NCBI RefSeq assembly: GCF_018130215.1
Contig: NZ_JAFCKQ010000031.1
Location: 1 to 64,000, forward strand
Reading direction: 5' to 3'
Origin: Bradyrhizobium jicamae
Lineage (GTDB): Bacteria > Pseudomonadota > Alphaproteobacteria > Rhizobiales > Xanthobacteraceae
DNA length: 64,000 bases
Position numbers and translations under genes: made by a program
Notes under the pieces: model-generated
The model's database searches: none
Seen by the model: only the letters and a program-made list of their open reading frames with translations
Told to the model about the DNA's origin: nothing
Shown: in pieces, positions 1 to 8,187 of the stretch
How positions within the stretch are numbered: position 1 is the first letter of the stretch
Layout of the letters: every line of letters starts with the position of its first letter

Positions 1-98
1 CCTGGGAAGGCCGCCTGTCGGTGACGATGCGCCAGTCGCATACGGCCGGCGACAAGCTGTTCGTCGACTATGCCGGCCATCGGAATCCGCACACATGA
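1..98 (+). mobile_element. IS21-family IstA transposase remnant
   Basis: The frame opening at base 3 reads WEGRLSVTMRQSHTAGDKLF and continues VDYAGH before an in-frame TGA at 96-98. The RQ.H.AG.K.FVDYAG signature precedes the catalytic core of IstA-type transposases of IS21 elements. The frame ends soon after the first catalytic-region motif, so the rest of the transposase and the IstB helper are missing and the copy is dead. The 5' part lies outside the window. No terminal inverted repeat was recognised. Confidence 0.7.
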
Positions 99-256
99 GC
101 GAGCAGCTGCTGGTCGATCTCAATCCTAACCAGCGGTTCGACCGGGCGGGCGACCGCATCGTCGTCGTGGAGACCGGCGGCCGGACGATTCCACCGGTCA
201 AGGCGGACAGGATCGAGGTCGACAAGAGCCGGCAGACCTCGCGGATCGGCCGTTAG
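95..256 (+). CDS. small hypothetical protein, 53 aa
   Basis: ATG at 95 overlaps the TGA that closes the istA remnant (ATGA). The product starts MSEQLLVDLNPNQRFDRAGD and ends RQTSRIGR. It is polar with no membrane segment or recognised motif. It may be a real small gene or a by-product of the transposase remnant. I assign no function. Confidence 0.3.
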   Translation: MSEQLLVDLNPNQRFDRAGDRIVVVETGGRTIPPVKADRIEVDKSRQTSRIGR

Positions 257-300
257 GAGAAAGGGGCAAATCGGCTTCGGCGCTGCCGAGATGCTTGCTC

Positions 301-570
301 TCACCAGTCGGTTCGTAGGGAATATCGACGCTTTAGCCGGCTCGTGGTGCTTTTGACCGCCTGCTGGATATAGTCGCGATCTGCTCCATCACGGCTGATG
401 ACCTGGATCGTCCAGTCAGCCTCGGGCGACCCTGATCCAGGACATTCGACTTCAACGTAGGCGACGTGTTGGCCGAATCGCGGAAATGAATTTTGCCCCC
501 TTAAAAAAGGGAGCGGGAAGGCCGCATAGCAGGTAAGGACGCAGCAAATCTCGCCTCCGCTCAATGCCAT
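301..570 (-). CDS. hypothetical protein, 89 aa
   Basis: Reads on the minus strand straight after the XRE gene, ending 3 bp downstream of it, so the two could be cotranscribed. The C-terminal half (from about residue 36, VAYVEVECPG, through DWTIQVISRD to RLKRRYSLRTDW) looks protein-like. The N-terminal third is less convincing and the true start may be internal. No family recognised. Confidence 0.35.
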   Translation of the reverse strand: MALSGGEICCVLTCYAAFPLPFLRGQNSFPRFGQHVAYVEVECPGSGSPEADWTIQVISRDGADRDYIQQAVKSTTSRLKRRYSLRTDW

Positions 571-825
571 TCAGCGCTTTCGTCTTACCAGCCGAACGCC
601 AACTCCACCGCCGTTCTCTGGGATGAACTCAACGCCGGCTTCTTTGAGAGCAGCTACTAGAGCTTCTCCAGTTTCGGCTCGACCGCCAATGTGTCCGTCG
701 GCGGCCTCGAGCCTCTTGACCGTCGGCGCTGATACCCCGGAGCGCTTGGCGAGGTCATGCTGTGACCAACCGAGGAGAGCCCTGGCGGCTTTGACTTGGC
801 GAATTGATACTTTTGGTATTGACAT
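571..825 (-). CDS. XRE-family HTH transcriptional regulator, 84 aa
   Basis: A compact Cro/C1-type regulator. Residues about 8-35 form the HTH (AARALLGWSQHDLAKRSGVS, then APTVKRLEAADG). The tail (GVEFIPENGGGVGVRLVRRKR region) matches small XRE proteins common in rhizobia. I chose the ATG at 825 rather than the longer frame from 939, because the upstream extension does not look like protein and runs through a repeated operator. One operator copy lies inside the first codons and another just upstream, so the protein probably represses its own gene. The gene at 954 diverges from it and may be a second target. Confidence 0.75.
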   Translation of the reverse strand: MSIPKVSIRQVKAARALLGWSQHDLAKRSGVSAPTVKRLEAADGHIGGRAETGEALVAALKEAGVEFIPENGGGVGVRLVRRKR

Positions 826-855
826 GTGCTCCGCCCCATAGGATACTTTTGGTAT
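806..855. promoter_or_regulatory. Tandem XRE operator, two copies
   Basis: The 14-mer GATACTTTTGGTAT occurs at 806-819 and again at 842-855, 36 bp apart. The upstream copy extends to a perfect inverted repeat, GATAC-ttttg-GTATC (842-856). The other copy overlaps codons of the XRE gene start. Direct repetition of a dyad at the 5' end of a regulator gene is the classic layout of an autorepressor operator. Assigning it to the XRE protein is inference. Confidence 0.6.
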
Positions 856-953
856 CAATCGGAAGGTTAAACGACAAGTAAAGTCCACAAAACCACTATC
901 ACGGTCGTTGGGGGAGCTTGGCCTTGCGACAGCGACCACAACGAGATTTTAGA

Positions 954-1328
954 ATGACCAACGCCACCGAGAATCCAAAGCCGAGCACTTGCGTCTCCTC
1001 AGTTGAGGAGGCACGGGCTTTCGTGCGGAAGTGCGCAGAAACATATCCGGCTGGAGGACACGTAAGAGTGGCAATCCTCCGCTCGTTGCGCCGGCTCGGG
1101 TTACCCTTCAATCGAGCCGTACGGCGCCCTGACGCGGAAGAAATGGACAGGCTCCGAGAGGGAACCGCGCAAGCGGAGTTCACCCGCGCCATAGCCGGGA
1201 TCGAAGCCCTCAGAAACGAGATGCTTGCTTTTGGCTCCGAGGACGCCCGTCACGTTGTCACTAAGCTGGATTCCGCCTTACGCGCGCTGGGTCGCAACGC
1301 CTGCGGCGCGAAGGGCCAGAACAGCTGA
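954..1328 (+). CDS. hypothetical protein, 124 aa
   Basis: Starts MTNATENPKPSTCVSSVEEA. A TTG 36 bp upstream would add 12 residues, but the ATG is preferred. The product is hydrophilic and mostly helical in character, with no membrane segment or known motif. It is transcribed away from the XRE gene across the tandem operator. A strong rho-independent terminator follows at 1406. Possibly an accessory gene under XRE control; function unknown. Confidence 0.55.
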   Translation: MTNATENPKPSTCVSSVEEARAFVRKCAETYPAGGHVRVAILRSLRRLGLPFNRAVRRPDAEEMDRLREGTAQAEFTRAIAGIEALRNEMLAFGSEDARHVVTKLDSALRALGRNACGAKGQNS

Positions 1329-1405
1329 TCCAGCCTGGTCCTAGGTCTCTTGTTTCACGATATTCCTCGTTCTCTAAAAGGGGCAGCGGGGATGGCCGTT
1401 TACAG

Positions 1406-1430
1406 AAAACCCGCCTAATTGGCGGGTTTT
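1406..1430 (+). terminator. Rho-independent terminator
   Basis: A perfect 10-bp stem, AAAACCCGCC / GGCGGGTTTT, closes a 5-base loop (TAATT). The A/T ends make it usable in both directions. It follows the gene ending at 1328 and precedes the next start at 1456. Confidence 0.8.
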
Positions 1431-1455
1431 GAGCACTCAATGGAGCGGTGCCGCG

Positions 1456-2358
1456 ATGACTTTATCAGTCCGTTTTTATCTTTTTGCCGACGATACGGTT
1501 TACCGGATCAGCCAGCGGCTGATGCAACGACTTATCGATGGCCGGGATGCAATGCCGCAACATGCCGGGACCAAACAGAAAGTCACGGATGTTATCCTCG
1601 AACTCAACAATGGGAAGCCAGCCCGCATTGTAAGAGCGGAAGGAAACTTCCTCACCTTTGACGAGAAGGGGCGCGTGCACAAGGACGTAGTCGCTTCTGC
1701 CTTCGCCGCAATGGAGACTTATGAGGCACTCGAACGTGCGGCGGAGAAGCCGGCGGACAAGGTCGTCGATATCACAGCCAAGCTGAACCGTGAGAAGTGG
1801 GAGCGGGAAAATTGGTGGACGCTTTCCAAAGAGAACCTAGACCTTATTGCCGACGACGTTTGGAAGCGCAGGCGGATCGCGGAAGCTAAGGTTCAACCAG
1901 CGCAGGGTGTCGAACCAAAACCGCCAACCATAACCCACGAAGCCAAAGAGGCGATCAGGTTGATTCAGGATGAGGTTATGCGGATCAATTTCAAGATTGA
2001 GCCGCAGACTGAGGCGACGCTCAAGGGGATAGCTTTCGAGGCGCGCAGGCGGTCAAGAGAAGATTTTGACAATCCAGTTTGGCGCGGCGTCGCGGAGTCG
2101 GCGGATCAACGCAGGGAGATACTCGCTCGTTATCGGACGGGATCCGGCATTTGGTATGCATACGTGGAACTGACACGTTGGGATCTCGCTCGCCATGAGG
2201 GCGAATCGTTTGGGATGTTCCACGAGCGTTGCAATTCAAAGAAGGAAGCCGAGGAAGCGGCTCGGCGGCTTCTCACCGAACACGCAAAAGATTTTAGCGT
2301 CGAAGTTGGTGTGGAAGCCCGGGTCGTTAGCGAACTTGAATGGGAAGGTGATCGCTAG
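1456..2358 (+). CDS. conserved hypothetical protein, 300 aa
   Basis: I chose the ATG at 1456 (MTLSVRFYLFADDTVYRIS), with TGGAGCGG upstream, over the ATG at 1429 because the latter overlaps the terminator. The N-terminal third (YLFADD..YRIS....L..G....PQ.AGT) resembles a conserved rhizobial hypothetical family. The middle has a charged segment with AKLNREKWEREN. The C-terminal part (residues about 190-290) looks like a second globular region with many Arg and Glu. No catalytic motif was recognised. It lies between scars of mobile DNA, so it is probably accessory. Confidence 0.6.
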   Translation: MTLSVRFYLFADDTVYRISQRLMQRLIDGRDAMPQHAGTKQKVTDVILELNNGKPARIVRAEGNFLTFDEKGRVHKDVVASAFAAMETYEALERAAEKPADKVVDITAKLNREKWERENWWTLSKENLDLIADDVWKRRRIAEAKVQPAQGVEPKPPTITHEAKEAIRLIQDEVMRINFKIEPQTEATLKGIAFEARRRSREDFDNPVWRGVAESADQRREILARYRTGSGIWYAYVELTRWDLARHEGESFGMFHERCNSKKEAEEAARRLLTEHAKDFSVEVGVEARVVSELEWEGDR

Positions 2359-3603
2359 CCTACCACCCCTTAGGAATCTGGCCGATGAAGCAGATCCCGG
2401 CGCTCCGGCGGGCGTTAGTAGGCTCGGATCAGAACGGCGGCGCGGCGGCCGGGCAGATGCCCGAGATAGAGCGCATCGCCCGAGACAAGACATCCGAGGT
2501 ATTTCCGACGGATCGCCTTCGCGCATCAGGAGCATCTCATGACCGGCAGGACAGCCCTTGATCTTTTCGCCCTCAATCTCGCGCACCGCACCTTCAAACA
2601 GCTCCAAAAGCTGTGGCGACGGAAACTAGCCGACGATCCCATTTTTCTGATCAACCTCAGCGCGCCGCCCGCTCAAAGGTTCCGAATGGGCCGCAGAACA
2701 GCCTGCGGCGGGTGGTGGAAGGCCGATCCGGCTGGCCGCTGTCGACACCACGGCGACATCGCGCCACGCGCCCGGTGAGGCTGGCGCGCTTGTTGACGGC
2801 GCTGGTCGCGGCGTTCAACGGAGGCCTGGCAGCTTCAGCAGAGCTTTCAATCGGGCGCCAAGATTGCCCGCGGCCTCCTTGTCAAACATCAAATGTGACT
2901 CGCCGCTGGACGAGTTTGGTCCGTGTGCGTCGACCTGCACCATGATCTCGATCCTGCCTTTCAACTATGCGCGGGTCGCCGACTGAGGTGACCTCGAACT
3001 TCCAGTTTGCCAGCCATTTTCGCTTCTCCAGCGCAGTGGTCTAGTTTTCTTGGTGACAGACAGCATTTTCCGGACTGGCCGTGTCTTTTCGCGCCTTGCA
3101 GATAGGCCAAATTGGCCTAGTCTTTGCCTGACTCGCGAAAAACCAGCGGCCCGCAAGGGTTGCACCTTGAGCGAGCCGCTGGAGGGGGCACTCCTGCCAG
3201 TCGGAGGACGGGGCCGGTCGTTTTTGCAAGGACGGGCCGGCCTCGCCTCCAACGCAGTGCTGCGCTCGGAATCGCAGCGACCGAGTTGCCGACACCGATT
3301 AAACCGAGTCCGTAACGAGTGCGTCCAAGGATCGAATCAGCGACGGCACGCTAGGTCCATTGGAAACCCGACCGACTCCTTTCCGCAATGCACGGCGCGC
3401 GCAGCCCCTGCCTTATTAACATGCAGGAAGCGTAACATTTCATCATTTTTCGGTTGAAATGGCGCGTTTTTGGCCTTTGTAACCCTCTCGACACATCCGG
3501 GGTTTACCCAGGGCACCGGATAGGTGAACCGCTCCAGCACGCGCGACCTGCATCGCTTGAGGTTTCGAGCTAGGGTGTCTCCTCTACAACGGGTGAGGAA
3601 CAC
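2359..3603. other. gene-poor scar region
   Basis: No intact gene can be supported apart from the weak small one at 2815-2943. On the minus strand a short open stretch ending at 2415 reads SGDALYLGHLPGRRAAVLIR and then AY-stop. It looks like a protein C-terminus without its gene, so the region probably holds decayed fragments. Around 3107-3119 there is a short palindrome (GGCCAAATTGGCC). No tRNA or insertion-sequence ends were seen. Confidence 0.5.
2815..2943 (-). CDS. possible small protein, 42 aa
   Basis: The minus-strand ATG at 2943 opens a 42-residue frame starting MVQVDAHGPNSSSGESHLMF and ending GARLKALLKLPGLR, preceded by a GA-rich stretch. Composition is protein-like. There is no recognised family and the length is short, so this is a tentative call. 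Confidence 0.3.
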   Translation of the reverse strand: MVQVDAHGPNSSSGESHLMFDKEAAGNLGARLKALLKLPGLR

Positions 3604-3816
3604 ATGGATGCCATTGAGGCTGAGCGGCTGCGCTATCGGCCGGAGCGGATCACGACGTTGTTTGTAGGGGAGTCAGCGCCGCATTCGGGCGACTTCTTCT
3701 ACTTCGGCAACACAAACATGACCCGCTATCGGCGCATTGCCCTGCCCATGGGAGATCTAGAGACTTGCGATAAGCGCGTGGGTTACGTCCCTCGTCGGCA
3801 TCTGCGAGATGGATGA
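3604..3816 (+). pseudogene. 5' fragment of a uracil-DNA-glycosylase-like gene
   Basis: The first 40-45 codons (RYRPERITTLFVGESAPHSG, then DFFYFGNTNMTRY) match the N-terminus of proteins I know with a FVGESAP.SG.FFY.G motif, related to uracil-DNA glycosylases. A GTGAGGA ribosome site precedes the ATG. After about base 3735 the frame loses all family resemblance and stops at 3816. The remaining three quarters of the gene is absent. The sequence beyond belongs to a gene on the other strand, so this is a recombination or deletion junction. Confidence 0.55.
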
Positions 3817-3973
3817 GTTGCCACACCTGATCCCTGATCTTCTGGAAACTCCTGCAGAAGCGGTCGAAGATATCCCGAGCCTCTGGAGCTGCGGCCTCAT
3901 AGATGTGCCGCTTGCCCTCAGTGTTAGGCCGTCGGATGGGCGTCTCATCGTAGACCCTCGTCTTGCCCATCAC
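3650..3973 (-). pseudogene. hypothetical gene, probably truncated at its 3' end
   Basis: Begins MMGKTRVYDETPIRRPNTEG and is protein-like through EARDIFDRFCRSFQKIRDQV and DADEGRNPRAYRKS. The last ~35 codons are the antisense of the glycosylase-like fragment and look like read-through. The native end was probably lost at the junction near 3735-3760. It heads a run of minus-strand genes and ends just before the gene starting at 4227 finishes. Function unknown. Confidence 0.4.
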
Positions 3974-3978
3974 TTCAC

Positions 3979-4227
3979 CTACGCTGGCCGATAGAGGCGC
4001 TGCTTAGGTGTTTTCAGGTCGCCGGTCACCGTGTCGATGACGCTGCCGGCTTGGAACCCCCGGAGCATTCCGAAAACCACGGCCGGCGTGAGGAACAGAC
4101 GGCCGTTATGCTGGCGGTTTTCCTCGATCTGCTCCTCGGTGAATCCGAGATCGCGCATAACATCGCGGAAGTATTCCTGCGTCGGCTCAATGTTGAGCGA
4201 GATGGTTTCGACTTGCTCGGTCATCAC
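3979..4227 (-). CDS. hypothetical phage-like protein, 82 aa
   Basis: MMTEQVETISLNIEPTQEYF opens the protein; the middle reads MRDLGFTEEQIEENRQHNGR. It is acidic with no membrane segment. The start overlaps the stop of the upstream gene by 4 bp (ATGA), so the two are translationally coupled. A second Met at codon 2 would shorten the overlap. No family recognised; size and packing suggest a prophage or integrative-element gene. Confidence 0.5.
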   Translation of the reverse strand: MMTEQVETISLNIEPTQEYFRDVMRDLGFTEEQIEENRQHNGRLFLTPAVVFGMLRGFQAGSVIDTVTGDLKTPKQRLYRPA

Positions 4228-4529
4228 ACCGCCTCCGCGCGCTGCTTGTCGGCAATCTTAGCCATGCGGTGCATCTCTGAAACGTAGAGCGGGTCAAGCC
4301 CCTGTTGTCCCCGCGCGGCCAACCGTGTGGCCAACATGACGAGCCCGCCCCATGTCGGGATGTTGTAACGTTCCATGATGTAGCTCTCGTGCTTTGCGAC
4401 GTATGCGTCAGCGGCCCGCGCGATCTTCAACAGGCGCTGGATCGCTTGCTCTTGCACCATTCGATCTTCGCTTTCGTAAAGCCGCAGATAGGTGCCAAGC
4501 GCGGCTTCGTGGGTCGTGGAGGTATCCAT
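4224..4529 (-). CDS. hypothetical protein, 101 aa
   Basis: Begins MDTSTTHEAALGTYLRLYES and is predicted all-helical (QEQAIQRLLKIARAADAYVA). A ribosome site (GGAGAG) precedes the ATG. It is coupled to the next gene by ATGA. Composition is normal for a soluble protein; no domain recognised. Confidence 0.5.
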   Translation of the reverse strand: MDTSTTHEAALGTYLRLYESEDRMVQEQAIQRLLKIARAADAYVAKHESYIMERYNIPTWGGLVMLATRLAARGQQGLDPLYVSEMHRMAKIADKQRAEAV

Positions 4530-4605
4530 ACTTTCTCTCCTGAACGCCGGGAGACCGTCCGGCTAGGTGTGGTTAGGTGTGATCCTGCTCTCGATCGCGG
4601 CGAGC

Positions 4606-5118
4606 CTAGGCATTCATCTTGGTCTGTCGGGTGGCCTTGAGAACGCTGGCCAGCATTTTGCGCTGCCAAGCGTCTCGTCTCCATGGGGGAACGCCGGGCA
4701 CGTCAAACTCCGGAGGGGAAGCTTCACCCCAATTCGCTAACGTGGTGCAGGTGAACGCGTTCACGCACCGAACGATCGAGGCGGGCGGGATCACGCCAAA
4801 ATATACGTACCAGCTCTCGAAACTGTCGGCGGTCTGATGCAGCAATGAGATCGTTTCAGTTGTTACATGCCGCGAGGCCCAGTCGGTCCATTTGACGAGC
4901 AAGGGCGAGTGATCTGGCACTCGGACGGATAGCCTGTATTGCTCCTTGGGATGGCTTGAGCCCGCCAACCCGTAGCCGTCCGGCTCCTGCGATGTGGTGA
5001 GCCAGACGCCGATGCGCCCTTTCCAGCGGTCTATATCCGTAGGCACGTCGCCAACGGTCAGGCCGTACCGCGATATGCCTCGGAGGAACGGCCCGGCGGT
5101 GAAGTGATAGAATATCAC
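4606..5118 (-). CDS. hypothetical protein, possible ADP-ribosyltransferase-like fold, 170 aa
   Basis: Starts with GTG at 5118, overlapping the stop of the upstream gene (GTGA). The start reads FYHFTAGPFLRGISRYGLTV, and residues about 33-45 read WKGRIGVWLTTSQEP. This H-F-T, then G-I...G-L, then a W-L-T-T strand is reminiscent of the N-terminal sheet of small ADP-ribosyl or RNA-phosphotransferase folds such as DarT or KptA. No complete catalytic triad could be assigned, so that link is only a hypothesis. The C-terminus is basic. The gene lies in the minus-strand phage-like run. Confidence 0.45.
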   Translation of the reverse strand: MIFYHFTAGPFLRGISRYGLTVGDVPTDIDRWKGRIGVWLTTSQEPDGYGLAGSSHPKEQYRLSVRVPDHSPLLVKWTDWASRHVTTETISLLHQTADSFESWYVYFGVIPPASIVRCVNAFTCTTLANWGEASPPEFDVPGVPPWRRDAWQRKMLASVLKATRQTKMNA

Positions 5119-5276
5119 TGCGCCTCCGCCTGCCGCTGCTCTCGATCGCGGCGAGCCTTCATCGCCTCGATCAGCAGGAACGCGGCGTGCTGGTTCATGG
5201 ATCGCAGGCAGACGGCGGCGTCGGCCTTCAGAGCATCGCGCAGCTCGGTAGGGACTCGTCGGAACAGAGTTTCCAT
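5115..5276 (-). CDS. small phage-like protein, 53 aa
   Basis: The product METLFRRVPTELRDALKADA, then AFLLIEAMKARRDREQRQAE, has the short strand followed by two helices seen in ribbon-helix-helix DNA-binding proteins. Length and basic tail fit that class. It is coupled (GTGA overlap) to the downstream 170-residue gene. That pairing resembles a small regulator with its effector, but no toxin or antitoxin family was recognised. Confidence 0.5.
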   Translation of the reverse strand: METLFRRVPTELRDALKADAAVCLRSMNQHAAFLLIEAMKARRDREQRQAEAQ

Positions 5277-5578
5277 CGTGATCTCCAGTCGGCAGCCACA
5301 AGCTCGCCGCTGGAAAATGATAGCGCGGCGACTGCAGCGTGCAGCGTCAGCACGGCATCACGAAAAGGCGAGCAAATTACATGATGTTTATGCGCCATGA
5401 AAAAGGCACGCGGGTGAGGGCGGGCCTGTATCGCTGATGGCGGTGAAGGTCTAGGCGGCGACCTCTTCTTGATGTCCCTCAGCACCGCTTGCGCGCAGGC
5501 GGCGTAGGTCTGTCGCCTGACGGTCTGGCCGACATTTTCAAGATCTTCGGCTAGGAGATTGAACCGATAGTTCGGCAT
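5228..5578 (-). CDS. hypothetical ORF, 116 aa
   Basis: From the ATG at 5578 the start (MPNYRFNLLAEDLENVGQTV) looks like a small soluble protein. After about residue 40 the sequence becomes proline- and histidine-rich and less convincing. The frame overlaps the next gene by 49 bp, which is unusual. A shorter real gene may have been extended by a frameshift. Confidence 0.3.
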   Translation of the reverse strand: MPNYRFNLLAEDLENVGQTVRRQTYAACAQAVLRDIKKRSPPRPSPPSAIQARPHPRAFFMAHKHHVICSPFRDAVLTLHAAVAALSFSSGELVAADWRSRWKLCSDESLPSCAML

Positions 5579-5620
5579 GATGTCAGTGCAGTGGAACACC
5601 ATGATCATCACTGCCGTGAG

Positions 5621-5818
5621 CTACGCGGCGGCGAACTCCCGCACCAGCCGATTGAAGCCGGCAACACGCCTCGCGTCAGGTCGCGGGCCGTCGACATGGC
5701 GTCGTGCGAATAGCCGATGCACGCGCGCAGGATCGATGCCGAATCGTTCAGCCTCATGGCCGAGCATGAGCGCGACCAACAGCCAGTCGTCATCGTCAAG
5801 ATCGGTCTGCTCGATCAC
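5621..5818 (-). CDS. hypothetical protein, 65 aa
   Basis: MIEQTDLDDDDWLLVALMLG, then HEAERFGIDPARVHRLFARR. A small acidic-then-basic helical protein in the same minus-strand run. No family recognised. Confidence 0.45.
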   Translation of the reverse strand: MIEQTDLDDDDWLLVALMLGHEAERFGIDPARVHRLFARRHVDGPRPDARRVAGFNRLVREFAAA

Positions 5819-5984
5819 CTTGAACTTCGCATCGAGGCCAAGGAACGATCAGCCGCGCCAGGAGTCGACCTCGTGCTCTCGGTTCGGCCCCCCAGCCTCG
5901 CCAAGAGCGAGCCCAACCGGCTCGCGATCCTCGGCGCACGCAGTCCCCAAACTTAGCGCCGGGGGTCGTCCCGTAACCCGCAAG

Positions 5985-6092
5985 TCAGCCGGCTTGGCCC
6001 AGCGACCACACCCCTACCACGAAGATCGTGAAGGCTGCTGCGATCGCGATCCCCATGATCGCCAGACGGAAGTAGAGCTGATTCTGGTCCAT
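5985..6092 (-). CDS. small single-span membrane protein, 35 aa
   Basis: The ATG at 6092 opens MDQNQLYFRLAIMGIAIAAA; the product ends VGVWSLGQAG before TGA. Residues about 9-30 form one hydrophobic helix with a polar N-terminus. Such miniproteins are common in phage early regions. The reading is clean, but the length limits certainty. Confidence 0.45.
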   Translation of the reverse strand: MDQNQLYFRLAIMGIAIAAAFTIFVVGVWSLGQAG

Positions 6093-6194
6093 GGCGCGGG
6101 ATCGTACGCATCGGCGGCGACGCTGGCCTTACCGTAGGTTAACCGGGTGGGGCTTACCAGAACTCGGTGGACGTTTTCCACGGCTGTCACCTTC

Positions 6195-6308
6195 CTAGAA
6201 CGGCACCTCGTCGTCGTCGAAGTTGTCGTCGCCATTGGTGGCGGTGATGATCTGGCCGAGCCGCTTGTGTGTCTGCCCGTAGTGTGCGGCATCCCGACAC
6301 TGATTAAC
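6195..6308 (-). pseudogene. C-terminal remnant of a single-strand DNA-binding-type protein
   Basis: The minus-strand frame has no start codon. It reads GQTHKRLGQIITATNGDDNF and ends DDDEVPF-stop. That acidic end with a terminal Pro-Phe is the hallmark of SSB tails (canonical DDDIPF), which recruit SSB partner proteins. The OB-fold domain is missing: the frame opens only after a TAA near 6310. This is therefore the tail of an SSB-like or phage DNA-metabolism protein left in decayed DNA. Confidence 0.5.
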
Positions 6309-6480
6309 TTAACTGAACTTTGCTGGGCACTGAGGTTTCTGAATGGCCGCAGTTGAGGCATTCAAAAAGGCACCATTCGCGCCCCTGGTCGTCAGAGTTG
6401 CGCTCAATCGTGGCCATGCCCTTCCAACAAACCGGACACGGCGGCCAGTTCGGGGCACCTCGGATTTTGAACTTGCCCAT
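6304..6480 (-). CDS. small zinc-ribbon protein, 58 aa
   Basis: The ATG at 6480 gives MGKFKIRGAPNWPPCPVCWK, followed by FECLNCGHSETS. Two CxxC pairs (CPVC and CLNC) spaced for one zinc ribbon are clear. The longer frame from 6627 has an unlikely N-terminus. Small zinc-ribbon proteins of this layout are frequent accessory genes in rhizobia. Function unknown. Confidence 0.6.
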   Translation of the reverse strand: MGKFKIRGAPNWPPCPVCWKGMATIERNSDDQGREWCLFECLNCGHSETSVPSKVQLS

Positions 6481-6737
6481 CGGACTGGCCAGCCGGTTTT
6501 CAGTACGCGCGCATCTACTTATTCTGATTCTGGTGCACGGGGCGAGATGGGACATGAAAATGGACATCGCCGGGACATGCGGGACATCGCTACCCGGAAT
6601 CATCGGAAAATCCGTAGGACTCCGCACATGTCACAGCGTGTCCCATGGGACGCGTGCTCTAATTGGGCTTCTGTCTCAACCACGTCGAGGAAGCGTTCGG
6701 CATCGCTCCATGTCCGCCAGCCGCATCACGATCAAAA

Positions 6738-6932
6738 TCATTCGGTAGTCCCTTTTTCAACACGGATTATTTTCAGTTCGCCGCTCTCGATGCGCGCGAT
6801 CACGTCCTCGGCTTTGGCCCTCCATCCGCCGGTGGTCACGCCGTGATAGCCCTCGCGCAGAAACCGCAGCGCGCGGAGCACGGTTCGCATTTCATCGTCG
6901 CACTCGGCTATAGCCCATGTCCTTTCGATCAA
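6738..6932 (-). CDS. hypothetical protein, 64 aa
   Basis: MIERTWAIAECDDEMRTVLR, then AKAEDVIARIESGELKIIRV. A short soluble helical protein with normal codon composition. No family recognised; part of the phage-like run. Confidence 0.45.
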   Translation of the reverse strand: MIERTWAIAECDDEMRTVLRALRFLREGYHGVTTGGWRAKAEDVIARIESGELKIIRVEKGTTE

Positions 6933-8106
6933 AATAACACGTCAGCGGCCACCGTCGCCATCTGCGTGAGCGTAGAGGGCTTCGACAAACTGGTTCATCT
7001 TGTCGACATACTTCAACGCTCGCTCATCGCATCAATGGCCCCAGACAAGACATTCGCTGATCCGCTTTTTGGATCGCTTGTGATTTTGGGCCAATTTGTT
7101 GGGAAGTCGAGCCCGCTGGGGCGCGTCCTGGTCGTGGCCGGCAGGGTGTGGAGGCGATCTCCGGTCTATCTGGGAAACTCCAACGCGCCGCCCCCTACAG
7201 GTCGATCGGCAGTCTGAGGTGTGTCGGAGGCGCCAGAGCGCCGGGCATCCGGGCTGTGGGACATGCCCACGCGAAGACGCGTGACAGCGCGTGCTCGCCG
7301 CGCGCGCCGTTTCGGCACGTCCCACGGATCACGTTCTGAGTATGTGGATTCAGGGTCATCGAGAGCGCGAGCCTCACGCGAGCGCGCTGCTCACTATGCT
7401 CTCACTGTGGCTCAATCCAATCGAGAGTGCAGGCATAGCTTCGCCATCCGCTGGCAAAGCCATGCCGTGAGGCATATCCGGATTGACGCAACCTGCAATT
7501 TGATCTGGAGGTAAGCCGGGGTCAGGCTGTCGGCTTTTATGCGCGCTTGTCTGGCGCTCGATATCGCCTTGCCAATCCGACGGCTCGGCGACTGACGTGC
7601 AGGTCGCAATTTACAGCGTTGCCTGCTCCTGCGGAGGCCGGCACGCAACCGGGTGATCCGCTTGTTCAGAGATGCTGCCTAACCGTTTCACGGGGATTTC
7701 GGCACTCGATGGACGAGTTGAGCTATGGCTTACGATTTCCAGATAACGCAAATCGCGTCGACGACAAGAGGCGGTGCTTGCAATTGGTCAACCGGGAATC
7801 TATCTACGGGGTGTTCAGATGGTGCGAGGCTGTAGCCGCAACTGCAGTCTCAAGGCTTACGAATCATCCAACGTCGTGAGACGTCGGCAGAAACGGAACA
7901 AACGGCCCTACAGTGATCCTGTGGGGCCTTTTGTCATTGTCCGGCACGAAGCCGAGTTGCAGCGCCAGCTGGAGCCGTACCTCTGGCGAGTATCCGTCGT
8001 TCCCGATGGCCGCGTTGCCACAGATTGCCTCAGCGTTCGCACGGTCGCCGCATTCAGCGCTGAACGTGTCGAGACAGTTCCAATCGGGATTCTTGTGACC
8101 CCGAGT
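6933..8106. other. gene-poor part of the phage-like island
   Basis: No intact gene is supportable. Long frames here are proline/arginine-rich shadows. A terminator lies at 7904. Between 6549 and 7330 the word GGGACAT or its complement recurs several times. One stretch near 6640-6660 is palindromic (GTCCCATGGGAC). Confidence 0.45.
7904..7932 (+). terminator. Rho-independent terminator without an obvious upstream gene
   Basis: GGCCCTACAG pairs with CTGTGGGGCC (one G-U pair) around a 5-base loop and is followed by TTTT. It points rightward. No convincing plus-strand gene ends before it, so it may close a small RNA or a lost gene. Confidence 0.6.
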
Positions 8107-8187
8107 TCAGAGGATCACACGGTACCCGTTGAGCGTGCCGTGGATGGTATCCAGTATGATGGTGCGGATGCGGCGGGTGTCGCTCAT
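8107..8187 (-). CDS. possible small protein, 26 aa
   Basis: The ATG at 8187 overlaps the TGA of the upstream decayed gene (ATGA). The product starts MSDTRRIRTIILDTIHGTLN. It is very short; it may be real and coupled or may be the start of a truncated gene. Confidence 0.3.
   Translation of the reverse strand: MSDTRRIRTIILDTIHGTLNGYRVIL

Noticed and set aside
6549..7330. Recurring GGGACAT words as iterons of an origin
   Set aside because: Spacing is irregular and there is no replication gene nearby.
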